A stretch of 64,000 bases of DNA from Clavibacter californiensis (GTDB lineage: Bacteria; Actinomycetota; Actinomycetes; Actinomycetales; Microbacteriaceae). Under the pieces are notes generated by a model. The model ran no database searches and was not told where the DNA came from. It saw nothing but the letters and a program-made list of their open reading frames with translations. Location: positions 2,790,001-2,854,000 of the forward strand of contig NZ_CP040792.1 of assembly GCF_021952865.1 (NCBI RefSeq), in the 5' to 3' direction. The position numbers and the translations under genes are program-made. Below are positions 33,984-46,313 of this stretch, piece by piece. Numbering within the stretch: the first letter of the stretch is position 1; every line of letters begins with the position of its first letter.

Positions 33984-35363
33984 ATGGATCCCGTCATCGC
34001 CCTGCTCGTCGGCCTCGTCATCGGCCTGGCCGTGGGCGCGGTGGTGGGGCTCGCCGTGTCCCGCGCCCGCTCCGGGGTGGATGCACCGGGCAGCGCAGGC
34101 GAGGCCGCGCGCCTCGCCGCCGCGGAGGCCACGGTCACCGCTTTGCGCGAGCAGCTGGATCGCACGGAGCGGCTCGCCGAGGAGCAGGTCGCCCAGACCA
34201 CCGCGCAGTACGCCGAGCGCGCCCAGACGCAGGACGCGCTGCACCGCGAGCGGCTCGACGCGCAGGAGTCGCACCTCCGCGAGCAGATCGGCCAGCAGGA
34301 GGACCGCATCGCGGAGCTGCAGACCCGGCTGCGCGAGATCCAGCGCGCCGAGGTCGCGCGCACCGAGGAGGACGGCCGTGTGCTCACCGCGCTCAGCCCG
34401 GTCGCCGAGAGCCTCAAGCAGGTGCAGGCGAAGGTGCACGAGCTCGAGGAGCAGCGGCGCCAGCAGCACGGCGAGCTGAGCGAGCAGCTCCGGAGCGCCA
34501 CCGAGGCGGAGGAGCGGCTGCGCGCCACGGCCGAGACGCTCGCGTCCGCGCTCCGCTCCAACAGCACGCGCGGCGTGTGGGGCGAGACGCAGCTGCGGAG
34601 CGTCGTCGAGGCGGCGGGACTGATCCACCGGGTCGACTTCGACGTGCAGACCTCGGTCTCCACCGCGCAGGGCGTCGGCCGGCCGGACATGGTCGTGCAC
34701 CTGCCCGGCGGCAAGCACATCGCGGTGGATGCGAAGGCGCCCTTCACCGCCTACCTCGAGGCGAGCGCCATCCCGGCCTCCGCGACCGGACCCGAGGGCG
34801 CGCGCCGCGACGCGCTCATGAAGCAGCACGTGCAGGCCGTGCGCGACCACATCACGGCGCTCGGCAGCCGCGCGTACTGGGAGGGGCTCGACGCGAGCCC
34901 CGAGCTGGTCATCGCGTTCATCCCGAGCGAGTCGCTCGTCTCGTCGGCGCTCGAGGCGGATCCGAGCATCATGGAGTTCGCGTTCTCCCGCCGCGTCGCC
35001 CTCTCCTCCCCCGTCACGCTGTGGTCGGTGCTCAAGACCGTCGCGTTCAGCTGGCAGCAGGAGGTGCTCACTGAAGACGCGAAGCAGCTCTTCGACCTCA
35101 GCCGCGAGCTGCACGCGCGCCTCGCCACGAGCGGCGAGCACATCGCCAAGCTCGGCCGCTCGCTCACGGGCGCGGTGGGCGACTACAACCGCGTCGTCGG
35201 ATCCCTGGAGCGCCAGGTCCTCCCCACCGCCCGACGCCTCACCCGGCTCGACGAGTCCAAGGTCATCGGCACGCTGGAGCCGCTGGAGGCCACCACCCGC
35301 GAGCTCACCGCGGACGAGTTCACCCGCCCGCCCGCCCCGGTCGCTGGCACCCCCGCTGGGTAG
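33984..35363 (+). CDS. rmuC: RmuC-family DNA recombination protein
   Basis: A 459-residue protein with an N-terminal TM (about 4-26), a long coiled coil (about 35-190) and the RmuC core: NSTRGVWGETQLRSVVEAAG, then HIAVDAKAPFTAYLEA (a restriction-nuclease-like Asp..Asp-x-Lys site) and LWSVLKTVAFSWQQE. RmuC proteins limit recombination at inverted repeats and are predicted nucleases, membrane-tethered in many bacteria. ATG 33984. Confidence 0.93.
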   Translation: MDPVIALLVGLVIGLAVGAVVGLAVSRARSGVDAPGSAGEAARLAAAEATVTALREQLDRTERLAEEQVAQTTAQYAERAQTQDALHRERLDAQESHLREQIGQQEDRIAELQTRLREIQRAEVARTEEDGRVLTALSPVAESLKQVQAKVHELEEQRRQQHGELSEQLRSATEAEERLRATAETLASALRSNSTRGVWGETQLRSVVEAAGLIHRVDFDVQTSVSTAQGVGRPDMVVHLPGGKHIAVDAKAPFTAYLEASAIPASATGPEGARRDALMKQHVQAVRDHITALGSRAYWEGLDASPELVIAFIPSESLVSSALEADPSIMEFAFSRRVALSSPVTLWSVLKTVAFSWQQEVLTEDAKQLFDLSRELHARLATSGEHIAKLGRSLTGAVGDYNRVVGSLERQVLPTARRLTRLDESKVIGTLEPLEATTRELTADEFTRPPAPVAGTPAG

Positions 35364-35468
35364 AGTGGCGAGCACGCGGGGCCCGGCCGCACGACTCCAT
35401 CCGCCGGCCGATCGGGATCCCGCGACAGCCGCACGGCGTCGCCGTGGATCCGCCGAAGGAGATGCACC

Positions 35469-36494
<1,026 letters not shown>

Positions 36495-36525
36495 CGGGAC
36501 GCAGCTCGACGCGCGGCAGCGCGGA

Positions 36526-36565
36526 CGACGGCGGGGCCGGTCCACCAGGACCGGCCCCGCCGTCG
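36526..36565. terminator. Bidirectional terminator between fba and the DUF6264-like gene
   Basis: An 18-bp perfect stem (36526-36543 with 36548-36565) and an ACCA loop between convergent stops. Confidence 0.8.
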
Positions 36566-36589
36566 CGCGCTCAGGAGGATGCGGGTGCG

Positions 36590-37432
36590 TCAGGGCCCGC
36601 GGCTCGACATGATCTGCTGGAACGCCGGATCCTGGATGATCAGCGTCAGCACGAGCACGCTCGTGATCACGGTGGCCACCACCGCCCCGACGATCGGCAC
36701 CCAGAAGGCCAGGCGCTTGCGCTTCACGAGCTCGAGCGAGATCCACGCGGCGAGAACGAAGACGACGATGTTCACGACGTTGACCGCGATGCCGATGACG
36801 GAGGTCTGCGGCGTCACCTCGTAGGTGCCACCGCCGAACAGCGCGTACGACTGGTTGATGGCCTGCGACGGATCCGCGTTCGCGCCGATGCTGCCGGCCA
36901 CGTTCACGAGGCCCGCGGCGAGCAGGCCGACCGTGATGGCCGCGTCGAAGCGCCGGGGCGCGCGGCGCGGCTCCTGCCCGGCGAGGTAGGCGGGGCGCTC
37001 CGGGCGGGTGCCCGGGGTGGAGGCGGCGGGATCCGGCGTGGACGCGGTGCCCGGCGAACGGCGCGCGCCCCGGCGCTCGGCCGCGGCGGCCTTCTCCGCG
37101 ACGCGGCGGGCATCCGCCGCGGCCTTCTCGGCGTCGCGGCGCTCCGCCTGCTGGCGCTCGCGCGCGGCCTTGCGCTCCTCGGCCATCTGCTCGGCGAGGG
37201 TCTGCGGGGCGGCCGACCTGCCGGCCTTCCTGCCGCGGCCGGCGGATGCGGGGGCATCTCGCTCGGCCTGCGCCCGGCGGTACTCGGCAGCCTCCGCGAC
37301 GATGCGCGCATCCGCCTCGGACAGCCCGGAGTCCTCCGACGACGACGAAGAGGACGAGGACGACGACGCCGCGTACTCGCCGTAGCGCGGCGCGGGCCGA
37401 CCGGGACGGCGCGTGCCGTCGTCGTCGCTCAC
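36590..37432 (-). CDS. DUF6264-like membrane protein with Ser run and charged helix
   Basis: A 280-residue protein. GTG 37432 overlaps the ispH stop (GTGA). The N-terminus has a run of ten serines (about residues 22-31), then an acidic start, then a long Ala/Arg/Glu helix (about 65-120, probable coiled coil). A Pro/Thr linker leads to the DUF6264-type core: three or four TM helices beginning [20 protein letters not shown] and ending SSRGP. Function unknown. Transcribed from ispH, so it may be cell-envelope or isoprenoid related, but there is no direct evidence. Confidence 0.8.
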   Translation of the reverse strand: MSDDDGTRRPGRPAPRYGEYAASSSSSSSSSSEDSGLSEADARIVAEAAEYRRAQAERDAPASAGRGRKAGRSAAPQTLAEQMAEERKAARERQQAERRDAEKAAADARRVAEKAAAAERRGARRSPGTASTPDPAASTPGTRPERPAYLAGQEPRRAPRRFDAAITVGLLAAGLVNVAGSIGANADPSQAINQSYALFGGGTYEVTPQTSVIGIAVNVVNIVVFVLAAWISLELVKRKRLAFWVPIVGAVVATVITSVLVLTLIIQDPAFQQIMSSRGP

Positions 37433-38520
37433 GCGCGGGTGCGCCCGCCGATGGCGCGGGAGTCCGTGTTGCCGGACTGGTCCTTGCGCAGCTCCTTGGG
37501 CAGCGAGAAGACGAGGTCCTCCTCGGCCGTGACGACCGCGGTGACGTCGCCGTAGCCGGCGTCGGCCAGGTCGTCGAGCAGCTCCTGAACGAGGACCTCG
37601 GGCACGGACGCGCCGCTCGTGACGCCGACCGTCTGCACGCCGTCGAGCCACTCCTGCTTGACCTCGGACGCGTAGTCGACCCGGTAGGACGCCTTGGCGC
37701 CGTACTCGAGCGCGACCTCGACGAGACGGACGGAGTTGGAGCTGTTCGCGGATCCGATGACGATCACGAGGTCGGCGTCGACCGCGACCTTCTTGATGGC
37801 GACCTGGCGGTTCTGCGTGGCGTAGCAGATGTCGTCGCTCGGCGGGTCCTGCAGGTTCGGGAACCGGGTGCGGAGTCGGCGGACCGTCTCCATCGTCTCG
37901 TCGACCGAGAGCGTGGTCTGCGACAGCCAGACGAGGTTGTCGGGGTCCTTGACCTCGATCACGTCGGCGTGCTCCGGGGAGTTGACGACGATGGTCTGCT
38001 CGGGCGCCTCGCCCGCGGTGCCCTCGACCTCCTCGTGGCCCTCGTGGCCGATGAGGAGGATCTGCATGTCGGCCTTGGCGAAGCGCACGGCCTCGCGGTG
38101 CACCTTGGTGACGAGCGGGCAGGTCGCGTCGATGGCCTGGAGGCCGCGGTCGGCCGCGCCCTGGACGACGGCCGGCGAGACGCCGTGCGCGCTGAAGACG
38201 ACGTGGGCGCCCTCGGGCACCTCATCGACCTCCTCCACGAAGATCGCGCCCATGCGCTCGAGCGTCGAGACGACGTGCACGTTGTGGACGATCTGCTTCC
38301 GCACGTAGACGGGGGCGCCGTAGCGCTCGAGCGCCTTCTCGACGGCGACGACGGCGCGGTCGACGCCCGCGCAGTAGCCCCGGGGAGCGGCGAGCAGGAC
38401 CTTCTTCGGTCCGTCCACCGGGTTATCCTTGAGCCTGTTGCGGACGCCGGGCATCCGCGGCATCGACAGGCTGACGACGGGTGCTCCCACGAGTCGCTGG
38501 TCAGTGGTCGCTGTAGTCAC
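37429..38520 (-). CDS. ispH: 4-hydroxy-3-methylbut-2-enyl diphosphate reductase
   Basis: A 363-residue Fe-S enzyme, last step of the MEP isoprenoid pathway (HMBPP to IPP and DMAPP). The cluster cysteines are in [21 protein letters not shown] and [11 protein letters not shown]; the HMBPP-binding His and Ser/Asn are in FSAHGVS and [13 protein letters not shown] 38520 gives an N-terminal extension of about 40 residues; starts further in are possible. Divergent from xseA. Confidence 0.95.
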   Translation of the reverse strand: MTTATTDQRLVGAPVVSLSMPRMPGVRNRLKDNPVDGPKKVLLAAPRGYCAGVDRAVVAVEKALERYGAPVYVRKQIVHNVHVVSTLERMGAIFVEEVDEVPEGAHVVFSAHGVSPAVVQGAADRGLQAIDATCPLVTKVHREAVRFAKADMQILLIGHEGHEEVEGTAGEAPEQTIVVNSPEHADVIEVKDPDNLVWLSQTTLSVDETMETVRRLRTRFPNLQDPPSDDICYATQNRQVAIKKVAVDADLVIVIGSANSSNSVRLVEVALEYGAKASYRVDYASEVKQEWLDGVQTVGVTSGASVPEVLVQELLDDLADAGYGDVTAVVTAEEDLVFSLPKELRKDQSGNTDSRAIGGRTRA

Positions 38521-38565
38521 AGTCCCGAGTCTAAGCGCCCGTGCTGGGCGACGAGTGGGGGAGCC

Positions 38566-39882
38566 ATGAGCGAGACGCGCAGCGTGTCCATGCCCGCGGC
38601 GGACGCCCCGACGGTCGACGCGCCGTGGCCCGTCTCGGTGCTGTCCGGGAAGATCAAGGGCTGGATCGACCGGCTCGGCACCGCGTGGGTCGAGGGCGAG
38701 ATCACCCAGTGGGGCGGATCCGGCGGCAACGTCTACGGCAAGCTCAAGGACCTCGACGTCGACGCCACCATCAGCTTCACCGTCTGGTCGTCGGTGCGCG
38801 CGAAGATCCCCGCCGACCTCGGCCAGGGCGCCCGCGTGGTCGCGCTCGTGAAGCCGAACTACTGGGTCAAGGGCGGCACGCTCACGATGCAGGTGCTCGA
38901 GATGCGCCACGTCGGCCTCGGCGACCTCCTCGAGCGGCTCGAGCGCCTGCGCCAGACGCTCCGCGCCGAGGGCCTGTTCGACGCCGACCGCAAGCGCCGC
39001 CTGCCGTTCCTCCCCGGCTGCATCGGCCTCATCACCGGCAAGGACTCGGACGCCGAGAAGGACGTGCTCCGGAATGCGCAGCTGCGCTGGCCGAGCGTCC
39101 GGTTCCGCGTCGTCCACACCGCGGTGCAGGGCGACCGGGCCGCGGGCGAGGTCACGCGCGCCATCGGGGTGCTCGACGAGGATCCCGAGGTCGACGTCAT
39201 CGTCATCGCGCGCGGCGGCGGCGACTTCCAGAACCTGCTCGTCTTCAGCGACGAGAAGCTCGTGCGCACGGCGGCCGCGTGCCGCACGCCGCTCGTGAGC
39301 GCGATCGGGCACGAGGCCGACCGGCCGCTGCTCGACGACGTGGCCGACCTCCGCGCGTCCACCCCCACCGACGCCGCGAAGCGCGTCGTGCCGGACGTGT
39401 CAGAGGAGCTGTCACGGGTGCAGCAGGCCCGCGCGCGCATCGGCATGCGCCTCACCTCGCAGGTGCGCGGCGAGATCGACCGCATCGAGCAGCTGCGGTC
39501 GCGGCCGGTGCTCGCGAGCACCGCGTGGATCGTCGACTCGCGCGCCGAGGAGCTCGGCCGATACATCGCGCGATCCGCGGAGCTCGCCGGCCGCGTCGTC
39601 GAGCGCGGGATGCAGCAGACGAGCGAGCTGTCCCGCCAGCTGCGCACGCTGTCGCCGCAGCACGTGCTCGACCGCGGCTACGCCATCGTGCAGACGGCCG
39701 ACGGATCCGCCCTCCGCGCCCCCGAGGACGCGCCCGACGGCACCGGACTCGTGCTCCGTCTCGCGGCCGGCGCGCTCGGCGCCACCTCCACCGGCCCCAC
39801 CGACGACATCCCGTCGTCGGCGGCGCGGCTGCCCGCCTCCCCCGCCCCGGACGCCCGGCCGGCGTCCGGGGCCGAAAGCTAG
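38566..39882 (+). CDS. xseA: Exodeoxyribonuclease VII large subunit
   Basis: A 438-residue nuclease subunit. An N-terminal OB fold binds single strands ([25 protein letters not shown]), then the catalytic domain carries [32 protein letters not shown] and [20 protein letters not shown], followed by a long helical region and [17 protein letters not shown] 38566 behind GGGGGAG. It works with XseB encoded 10 bp after its stop. Confidence 0.96.
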   Translation: MSETRSVSMPAADAPTVDAPWPVSVLSGKIKGWIDRLGTAWVEGEITQWGGSGGNVYGKLKDLDVDATISFTVWSSVRAKIPADLGQGARVVALVKPNYWVKGGTLTMQVLEMRHVGLGDLLERLERLRQTLRAEGLFDADRKRRLPFLPGCIGLITGKDSDAEKDVLRNAQLRWPSVRFRVVHTAVQGDRAAGEVTRAIGVLDEDPEVDVIVIARGGGDFQNLLVFSDEKLVRTAAACRTPLVSAIGHEADRPLLDDVADLRASTPTDAAKRVVPDVSEELSRVQQARARIGMRLTSQVRGEIDRIEQLRSRPVLASTAWIVDSRAEELGRYIARSAELAGRVVERGMQQTSELSRQLRTLSPQHVLDRGYAIVQTADGSALRAPEDAPDGTGLVLRLAAGALGATSTGPTDDIPSSAARLPASPAPDARPASGAES

Positions 39883-39892
39883 GATCACCCCC

Positions 39893-40135
39893 ATGCCCAC
39901 CAGCCCCGCCGACACCGGCGCACGCCTGCCCGACGTCTCCGAGCTCAGCTACGAGGAGGCGCGCGACGCCCTGGTGCGCGTCGTCAACGACCTCGAGCAG
40001 GGCGCGTCCACGCTCGAGGAGTCGATCGCCCTGTGGGAGCGCGGCGAGGCCCTCGCGGCCCGCTGCGAGGAGTGGCTGCTCGGCGCCAAGGCGCGGCTCG
40101 ACGCCGCCCGCACCACCGCGTCCGACGCCGGCTGA
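39893..40135 (+). CDS. xseB: Exodeoxyribonuclease VII small subunit
   Basis: An 80-residue helical protein with the family motif [20 protein letters not shown], then [20 protein letters not shown]. It forms the coiled-coil partner of XseA. ATG 39893, directly after xseA and before the DUF4245 gene. Confidence 0.95.
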   Translation: MPTSPADTGARLPDVSELSYEEARDALVRVVNDLEQGASTLEESIALWERGEALAARCEEWLLGAKARLDAARTTASDAG

Positions 40136-40137
40136 CC

Positions 40138-40845
40138 GTGGCGAAGGACCGCACCCCGAACGTCGTCGCCGAGCTCGGCCGACCGGAGACGCCCGAGGAG
40201 ACCGCCGCCCGCAAGGCCGCCGACTCCCGCCGCCACCGCGCCAAGCAGACGTTCCGCAACCTGCTGTACTCGCTCATCGTCACGGTCGCGACCGTCGCCG
40301 TGATCGTCGCGCTCGTGCCCCGCTCGAACACCACGATCCTGCCCGACGTCGACTACGGAGCCGCCGCCGCCGAGGCGCAGGGCGGGTTCCCGCAGACGCT
40401 CGTGGTGCCCGACCTGCCGACCGCCTGGAAGAGCAACGACGCCGAGATCCGCCCGGCCGGCCGCGACGGCGTGGCCGTCTGGTACATCGGCCTCATCACG
40501 CCGAGCAACCGCTACATCGGGATGTCGCAGGGCATCGACGCGAACCCCACCTGGCTCGACGAGACGCTGCAGTCGGCCCCCGAGGTGAGCTCCGAGGAGA
40601 TCGGCGGCCTCGAGTGGACCCTGTACGACAACTCGCAGGCGGACGACCCGGGCAACGTCGTCCTGGCCGCGAGCGCCGTCGACGGCGACAGCACCTACGC
40701 GATCTACGGCACGGCCGACGCGAACGAGCTCCGCACCGCCATCGATGCGGTCGCCGCCGCACGCACCGCCCCGGCGGGTGCGACGCCGTCGCCCGCCGAC
40801 GGCACCACCAGCACCACCGCACCGGAAGAGGGGATCGAGGGATGA
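40138..40845 (+). CDS. DUF4245 membrane-anchored protein
   Basis: A 235-residue protein starting at GTG 40138, 2 bp after the xseB stop. A positively charged N-terminus precedes one TM (about 43-62, LLYSLIVTVATVAVIVALVP). The extracytoplasmic DUF4245 domain follows (QTLVVPDLPTAWKSNDAEIR, then VAVWYIGLITPSNRYIGMSQ), then a Thr/Ala-rich tail. Relatives occur near xseAB and fumarase genes in other actinobacteria. Function unknown. The stop overlaps the carbonic anhydrase start. Confidence 0.88.
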   Translation: MAKDRTPNVVAELGRPETPEETAARKAADSRRHRAKQTFRNLLYSLIVTVATVAVIVALVPRSNTTILPDVDYGAAAAEAQGGFPQTLVVPDLPTAWKSNDAEIRPAGRDGVAVWYIGLITPSNRYIGMSQGIDANPTWLDETLQSAPEVSSEEIGGLEWTLYDNSQADDPGNVVLAASAVDGDSTYAIYGTADANELRTAIDAVAAARTAPAGATPSPADGTTSTTAPEEGIEG

Positions 40846-41504
40846 CCGATCAGGTCGGCACCACGCAGGACGACGCCGTGCAGGCGCCCGCCGCAGTCTG
40901 GGCGGAGATGGTGGAGGGAAACGCGCGCTTCGTCGCCGGCACCCCCGAGCACCCGCGCCAGGACGTGGAGCGCCGCGCCGCGCTCGCCCACGTGCAGCGC
41001 CCGGTCGCCGCTCTCTTCGGCTGCAGCGACTCGCGCCTGGCGGCCGAGATCATCTTCGACAAGGGCCTCGGCGACCTCTTCGTGATCCGCAACGCCGGCC
41101 AGATCATCTCGGACTCCGTGCTCGGCAGCCTCGAGTACGCGGTCGCCGTGCTGGGCGTGCCGCTCATCGTGGTGCTCGGGCACGACGAGTGCGGTGCCGT
41201 GCGCGCCGCCATCGAGAGCGCGGCGCCCGGAGCAGAAGCGCTGCCGCCGCACATCGCGAACCTCATCGCGCCCATCGCGCCCGCCGTCCGCCGGGTCGCG
41301 GGCGACCATGTCGTCCCCAGCGAGGTCGACGCGGGCGAGGTCGGCCGCCAGCACCTGCGCGGCACCGTGACCGGCATGCTGGAGGCGTCCGAGATGATCT
41401 CCGACCGGGTGGCGGCCGGTAGCCTGGCCATCGTCGGCGCCAACTACAAGCTCCTCGAGGGCACCGCGGTGCCCGACGTCATCGTGGGCGACATCCCTCG
41501 CTAG
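40842..41504 (+). CDS. Beta-carbonic anhydrase
   Basis: A 220-residue Zn enzyme interconverting CO2 and bicarbonate. Zn ligands and the Asp/Arg dyad are in [11 protein letters not shown] (Cys 61, Asp 63, Arg 65) and [10 protein letters not shown] (His 114, Cys 117). The VIRNAGQII strand is present. ATG 40842 overlaps the DUF4245 stop (ATGA). Confidence 0.96.
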   Translation: MTDQVGTTQDDAVQAPAAVWAEMVEGNARFVAGTPEHPRQDVERRAALAHVQRPVAALFGCSDSRLAAEIIFDKGLGDLFVIRNAGQIISDSVLGSLEYAVAVLGVPLIVVLGHDECGAVRAAIESAAPGAEALPPHIANLIAPIAPAVRRVAGDHVVPSEVDAGEVGRQHLRGTVTGMLEASEMISDRVAAGSLAIVGANYKLLEGTAVPDVIVGDIPR

Positions 41505-41586
41505 AGGGCCCGTCCGCGCTGACCCCCTAGACCCCCGCGGCCCACGGGCCCGGGTGCATGACCCGTTCCCGAAGGAGAGAAGCAGC

Positions 41587-43011
<1,425 letters not shown>

Positions 43012-43031
43012 CCGCCGCTCCGCACCGACGC

Positions 43032-43069
43032 CGACGGGCGCCGATCCCCTCGGGGACCGGCGCCCGTCG
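43032..43069. terminator. Bidirectional terminator between fumC and phoH2
   Basis: An 11-bp stem CGACGGGCGCC/GGCGCCCGTCG (43032-43042 with 43059-43069) continues inward with only one mismatch, giving a nearly closed hairpin between convergent genes. Confidence 0.75.
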
Positions 43070-43089
43070 TCATGCGCGGAGCGGGCGGA

Positions 43090-44436
43090 TCACACGGGGT
43101 CGCCGTCGAGCAGCCCCGTCACGAGCGCCGCGATCGCGCTGCGCTCCGAGCGGGTGAGCGTGATGTGCCCGAACAGCTCGTGCCCCTTGAGGGTCTCGAT
43201 CACGCTCGCGACGCCGTCGTGCCGGCCGACCCGAAGGTTGTCGCGCTGCGCCACGTCGTGCGTGAGCACCACGCGCGAGTTCTGGCCGATGCGGCTGAGC
43301 ACCGTGAGCAGCACGTTCCGCTCGAGCGACTGCGCCTCGTCGACGATCACGAACGCGTCGTGCAGCGACCGCCCGCGGATGTGGGTGAGCGGCAGCACCT
43401 CGAGGATCCCGCGCTCCACCACCTCGTCCATGACGTTCTGCGAGACGACGGAGCCGAGGGTGTCGAACACGGCCTGCGCCCACGGGTTCATCTTCTCGGC
43501 GGCGTCGCCCGGGAGGTAGCCGAGCTCCTGGCCGCCCACCGCGTACAGCGGCCGGAACACCATGATCTTGCGGTGTTGCTGCTTCTCGAGCACCGCCTCG
43601 AGCGCGGCGCAGAGGGCGAGCGCCGACTTCCCGGTGCCGGCGCTGCCGCCCAGGGACACGATCCCCACCTCGCGGTCGAGGAGCAGGTCGATCGCGAGGC
43701 GCTGCTCGGCCGAGCGGCCCTTGAGGCCGAACACCTCGCGGTCGCCGCGCACCAGGTTGACGGTGCCGCGGCGGACGACGCGTCCGAGGGCGGATCCGCG
43801 GTCGGAGTGCAGCACGACGCCCGTGTTCACGGGCAGGTCCTGCACGACGCGCGTCTGGAGCGACTCGCCGTCGTAGAGGTCGGCCATCTGCTCGCTGGAG
43901 AGGGTGACGTCGGCCATGCCGGTCCAGCCGCTGTCCACGGCGAGCTCGGCGCGGTACTCCTCCGCCTGCAGCCCGATGGAGGCGGCCTTCACGCGCAGCG
44001 GCATGTCCTTCGAGACGACCGTGACCGCGAGGCCCTCGGTCGACAGGTTGAGCGCGACCGCGAGGATCCGGGAGTCGTTGTCGCCGAGCTGCAGGCCGTT
44101 CGGGAGAGCGGACATGCTCGAGTGGTTGAGCTCCACCCGCAGCGTGCCGCCGGACTCGCCCACCTCGATGGGGAAGTCGAGCCGCTCGTGCTCCTCGCGG
44201 AGCTGGTCGAGGAGGCGGAGGGCCTGGCGCGCGAAGTAGCCGATCTCCGGGTCGTTCCGCTTCGCCTCGAGCTCGGTGATCACGATGACCGGGATCACCA
44301 CCGCGTGCTCGGCGAAGCGGAACAGTGCCCGGGGGTCGGACAGGAGGACGGAGGTGTCGAGCACGTACGTGCGCTCGGCCTGCGGCGTCCCCTCCTGCCT
44401 GCTCGCGCGTCGTGCGGTGCTGCTCTGGCTGTCCAT
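43090..44436 (-). CDS. phoH2: PIN-PhoH fusion protein (PhoH2-type RNA helicase/RNase)
   Basis: A protein of about 448 residues. The N-terminal PIN domain begins [20 protein letters not shown] (first acidic residue) with [20 protein letters not shown] and [13 protein letters not shown]. The C-terminal PhoH ATPase has Walker A ([13 protein letters not shown]) and Walker B ([12 protein letters not shown]). Family members are RNA helicase/ribonucleases. The start is uncertain: ATG 44436 is chosen, but ATG 44457 and GTG 44499 are in frame and none has an ideal RBS. No vapB-like antitoxin gene was seen upstream. Confidence 0.92.
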   Translation of the reverse strand: MDSQSSTARRASRQEGTPQAERTYVLDTSVLLSDPRALFRFAEHAVVIPVIVITELEAKRNDPEIGYFARQALRLLDQLREEHERLDFPIEVGESGGTLRVELNHSSMSALPNGLQLGDNDSRILAVALNLSTEGLAVTVVSKDMPLRVKAASIGLQAEEYRAELAVDSGWTGMADVTLSSEQMADLYDGESLQTRVVQDLPVNTGVVLHSDRGSALGRVVRRGTVNLVRGDREVFGLKGRSAEQRLAIDLLLDREVGIVSLGGSAGTGKSALALCAALEAVLEKQQHRKIMVFRPLYAVGGQELGYLPGDAAEKMNPWAQAVFDTLGSVVSQNVMDEVVERGILEVLPLTHIRGRSLHDAFVIVDEAQSLERNVLLTVLSRIGQNSRVVLTHDVAQRDNLRVGRHDGVASVIETLKGHELFGHITLTRSERSAIAALVTGLLDGDPV

Positions 44437-44660
44437 CGGGGCCACGGGCCACTCCATCCCCGAGCGGTCGCGCTCGGATCCTGACGGCGATCGGGCCACG
44501 GTGGCGAGAAGAGATCCTGCGGCCCTCTCGATCGGGCGCCATGCCCGATGAGTGCGAACCTACGTCGCCCACCGTCGACATGGCCAGAGCGACGCGGGTC
44601 CGGATGTGTCGTGGACATTAACTCTTGCTCCGCGCGCCCCGGACGGCGCCGGGGAGCGGG

Positions 44661-45446
44661 TCAGGAGCCGAAGCGGCGCTGGCGCGAGGAGTAGTCGCGC
44701 AAGGCGCGGAGGAAGTCGACCTCGCGGAGGTCCGGACCCAGCGCCTCCATGAAGTAGAGCTCGCTGTGCGCCGACTGCCACAGCATGAAGTCGCTGATGC
44801 GCTGCTCGCCCGAGGTGCGGATCACGAGGTCCGGATCCGGCTGCCCGCTCGTGTAGAGGTGCTCGCCGATGAGGTCGGGGGTGAGGAGCGCCGCGAGGTC
44901 CTCCAGCGTGCCGCCCGCGAGGTGGTGCTGCTGCACGATGCTGCGCATGGCGTCGGCGATCTCGGTGCGCCCGCCGTAGCCGACGGCCAGGTTGATGTGG
45001 AGCCCGGCGTTGCCCTTCGAGCGCTCCTCGGAGGCGTCGAGCCGGGCGATGAGCTCGGGCGGCAGGCCCTCGTCGGATCCGACGTGCTTGACGCGCCAGT
45101 CGCGGTGCCGGGAGAGGTCCTCCGCGAGCTCGCCGATGATGTCGATGAGCGCGGTGAGCTCGGCGCTGCCGCGGCCCGTGAGGTTGTCGGTCGAGAGCAG
45201 GTACAGCGTGGTGACCTTGATGTCGAGGTCGTCGCACCACTCGAGGAACTCGAGGAACTTGGCCGCCCCCGCGCGGTGGCCGTGCGCCGCGGACTCGAGC
45301 CCGAGCTGGCGGGCCCAGCGGCGGTTGCCGTCGAGGATCATCGCGATGTGGTGCGGCAGCGCGTCCCGGTCGAGGCCGCGGCGGATGCGCTTCTGGTACG
45401 CCCGGTAGAGCAGACCGCGCCACGGTCGGATCGGCTTCTCTCGCAC
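44661..45446 (-). CDS. uppS: Isoprenyl transferase (short-chain Z-prenyl diphosphate synthase type)
   Basis: A 261-residue cis-prenyltransferase. The catalytic Asp is in MILDGNRRWARQLGLES (Asp 39), the substrate face includes AVGYGGRTEIADA, and the C-terminal diphosphate-binding block reads IRTSGEQRISDFMLWQSAHS. GTG 45446. It lies head-to-head with a hemolysin III gene, the same pairing as Rv1086/Rv1085c in Mycobacterium tuberculosis, where Rv1086 makes short-chain Z-farnesyl diphosphate. This suggests the product is the short-chain enzyme rather than the main undecaprenyl synthase; that is inference. Confidence 0.93.
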   Translation of the reverse strand: MREKPIRPWRGLLYRAYQKRIRRGLDRDALPHHIAMILDGNRRWARQLGLESAAHGHRAGAAKFLEFLEWCDDLDIKVTTLYLLSTDNLTGRGSAELTALIDIIGELAEDLSRHRDWRVKHVGSDEGLPPELIARLDASEERSKGNAGLHINLAVGYGGRTEIADAMRSIVQQHHLAGGTLEDLAALLTPDLIGEHLYTSGQPDPDLVIRTSGEQRISDFMLWQSAHSELYFMEALGPDLREVDFLRALRDYSSRQRRFGS

Positions 45447-45527
45447 GGGGGCAACGCTATCCCACGCGCCCGGGAGCCGGATCGCCCTCCCGGCCGACGT
45501 CGTGCACCGCTGACCTACACTCGCAGG

Positions 45528-46283
45528 ATGACGCGCGACGCCTCCTCCTCCGGACCGCTCGGCAGCCCGGAGGACGCGTCGGCGGACGAGCAGGCTCCCA
45601 TCCCCCACCTCCCGCTCGTCGAGGATGCGCAGGACGCGGGCCCCGAGCCCAAGCCCACGTGGCGCGGCTGGCTGCACGCGGGAATGACCCCGGTGGCGCT
45701 CGTGCTCGGGATCGTGCTCATCGCGGTCGCCGACGGGGCCGCGGCGAAGATCGCGTGCGCCGTGTTCGTGGCGTCGTCGCTCCTGCTGTTCGGCGTCTCG
45801 GCCGTGTACCACCGGTTCGACTGGTCGCCGCGGGCGAGGATCCTCCTCAAGCGGATGGACCACGCCAACATCTTCCTGCTCATCGCGGGCTCGTACACGC
45901 CCATCACGGTCCTCGCGCTGCCGCACGAGAAGTCGGTGCTGCTGCTCTGGCTGGTGTGGTCGGGTGCGGCGATCGGCGTGCTGTTCCGTGTGCTCTGGAT
46001 CCACGCCCCGCGCTGGCTCTACGTGCTGCTCTACCTCGTGCTCGGCTACGCGTCGCTCGTGTTCATCGTCGACTTCTTCCGCGCCGACGCGGCGATGATG
46101 ACGCTGATCCTCGCGGGCGGCCTCGCCTACACGGTGGGCGCGGTGGCGTACGCCTTGAAGCGGCCGAACCCCTGGCCCGGCCGCTTCGGCTTCCACGAGA
46201 TCTTCCACGCGTTCACCCTGGTGGCGTTCCTCTGCCACTGGACGGGGATCCTCCTCGTGGCGACGCACCCGCCCGTCGTCTGA
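45528..46283 (+). CDS. Hemolysin III / PAQR-family membrane protein (YqfA/TrhA type)
   Basis: A 251-residue protein with an acidic 45-residue N-terminus and seven TM helices. The PAQR/HlyIII metal-site residues are in SAVYHRFDWSPRARILLKRM, DHANIFLLIAGSYTPI and the C-terminal FHEIFHAFTLVAFLCHW. Despite the name, members act in membrane homeostasis. ATG 45528. Divergent from uppS. Confidence 0.93.
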   Translation: MTRDASSSGPLGSPEDASADEQAPIPHLPLVEDAQDAGPEPKPTWRGWLHAGMTPVALVLGIVLIAVADGAAAKIACAVFVASSLLLFGVSAVYHRFDWSPRARILLKRMDHANIFLLIAGSYTPITVLALPHEKSVLLLWLVWSGAAIGVLFRVLWIHAPRWLYVLLYLVLGYASLVFIVDFFRADAAMMTLILAGGLAYTVGAVAYALKRPNPWPGRFGFHEIFHAFTLVAFLCHWTGILLVATHPPVV

Positions 46284-46313
46284 CCGGCGCTCGGCCCGCC
46301 TGCGGAACCGCTC

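Noticed and set aside
43090-44660. PIN-PhoH as part of a VapBC-like toxin-antitoxin operon
   Set aside because: I found no antitoxin-like gene in the 225 bp upstream of the start; stand-alone PhoH2 is the simpler reading.
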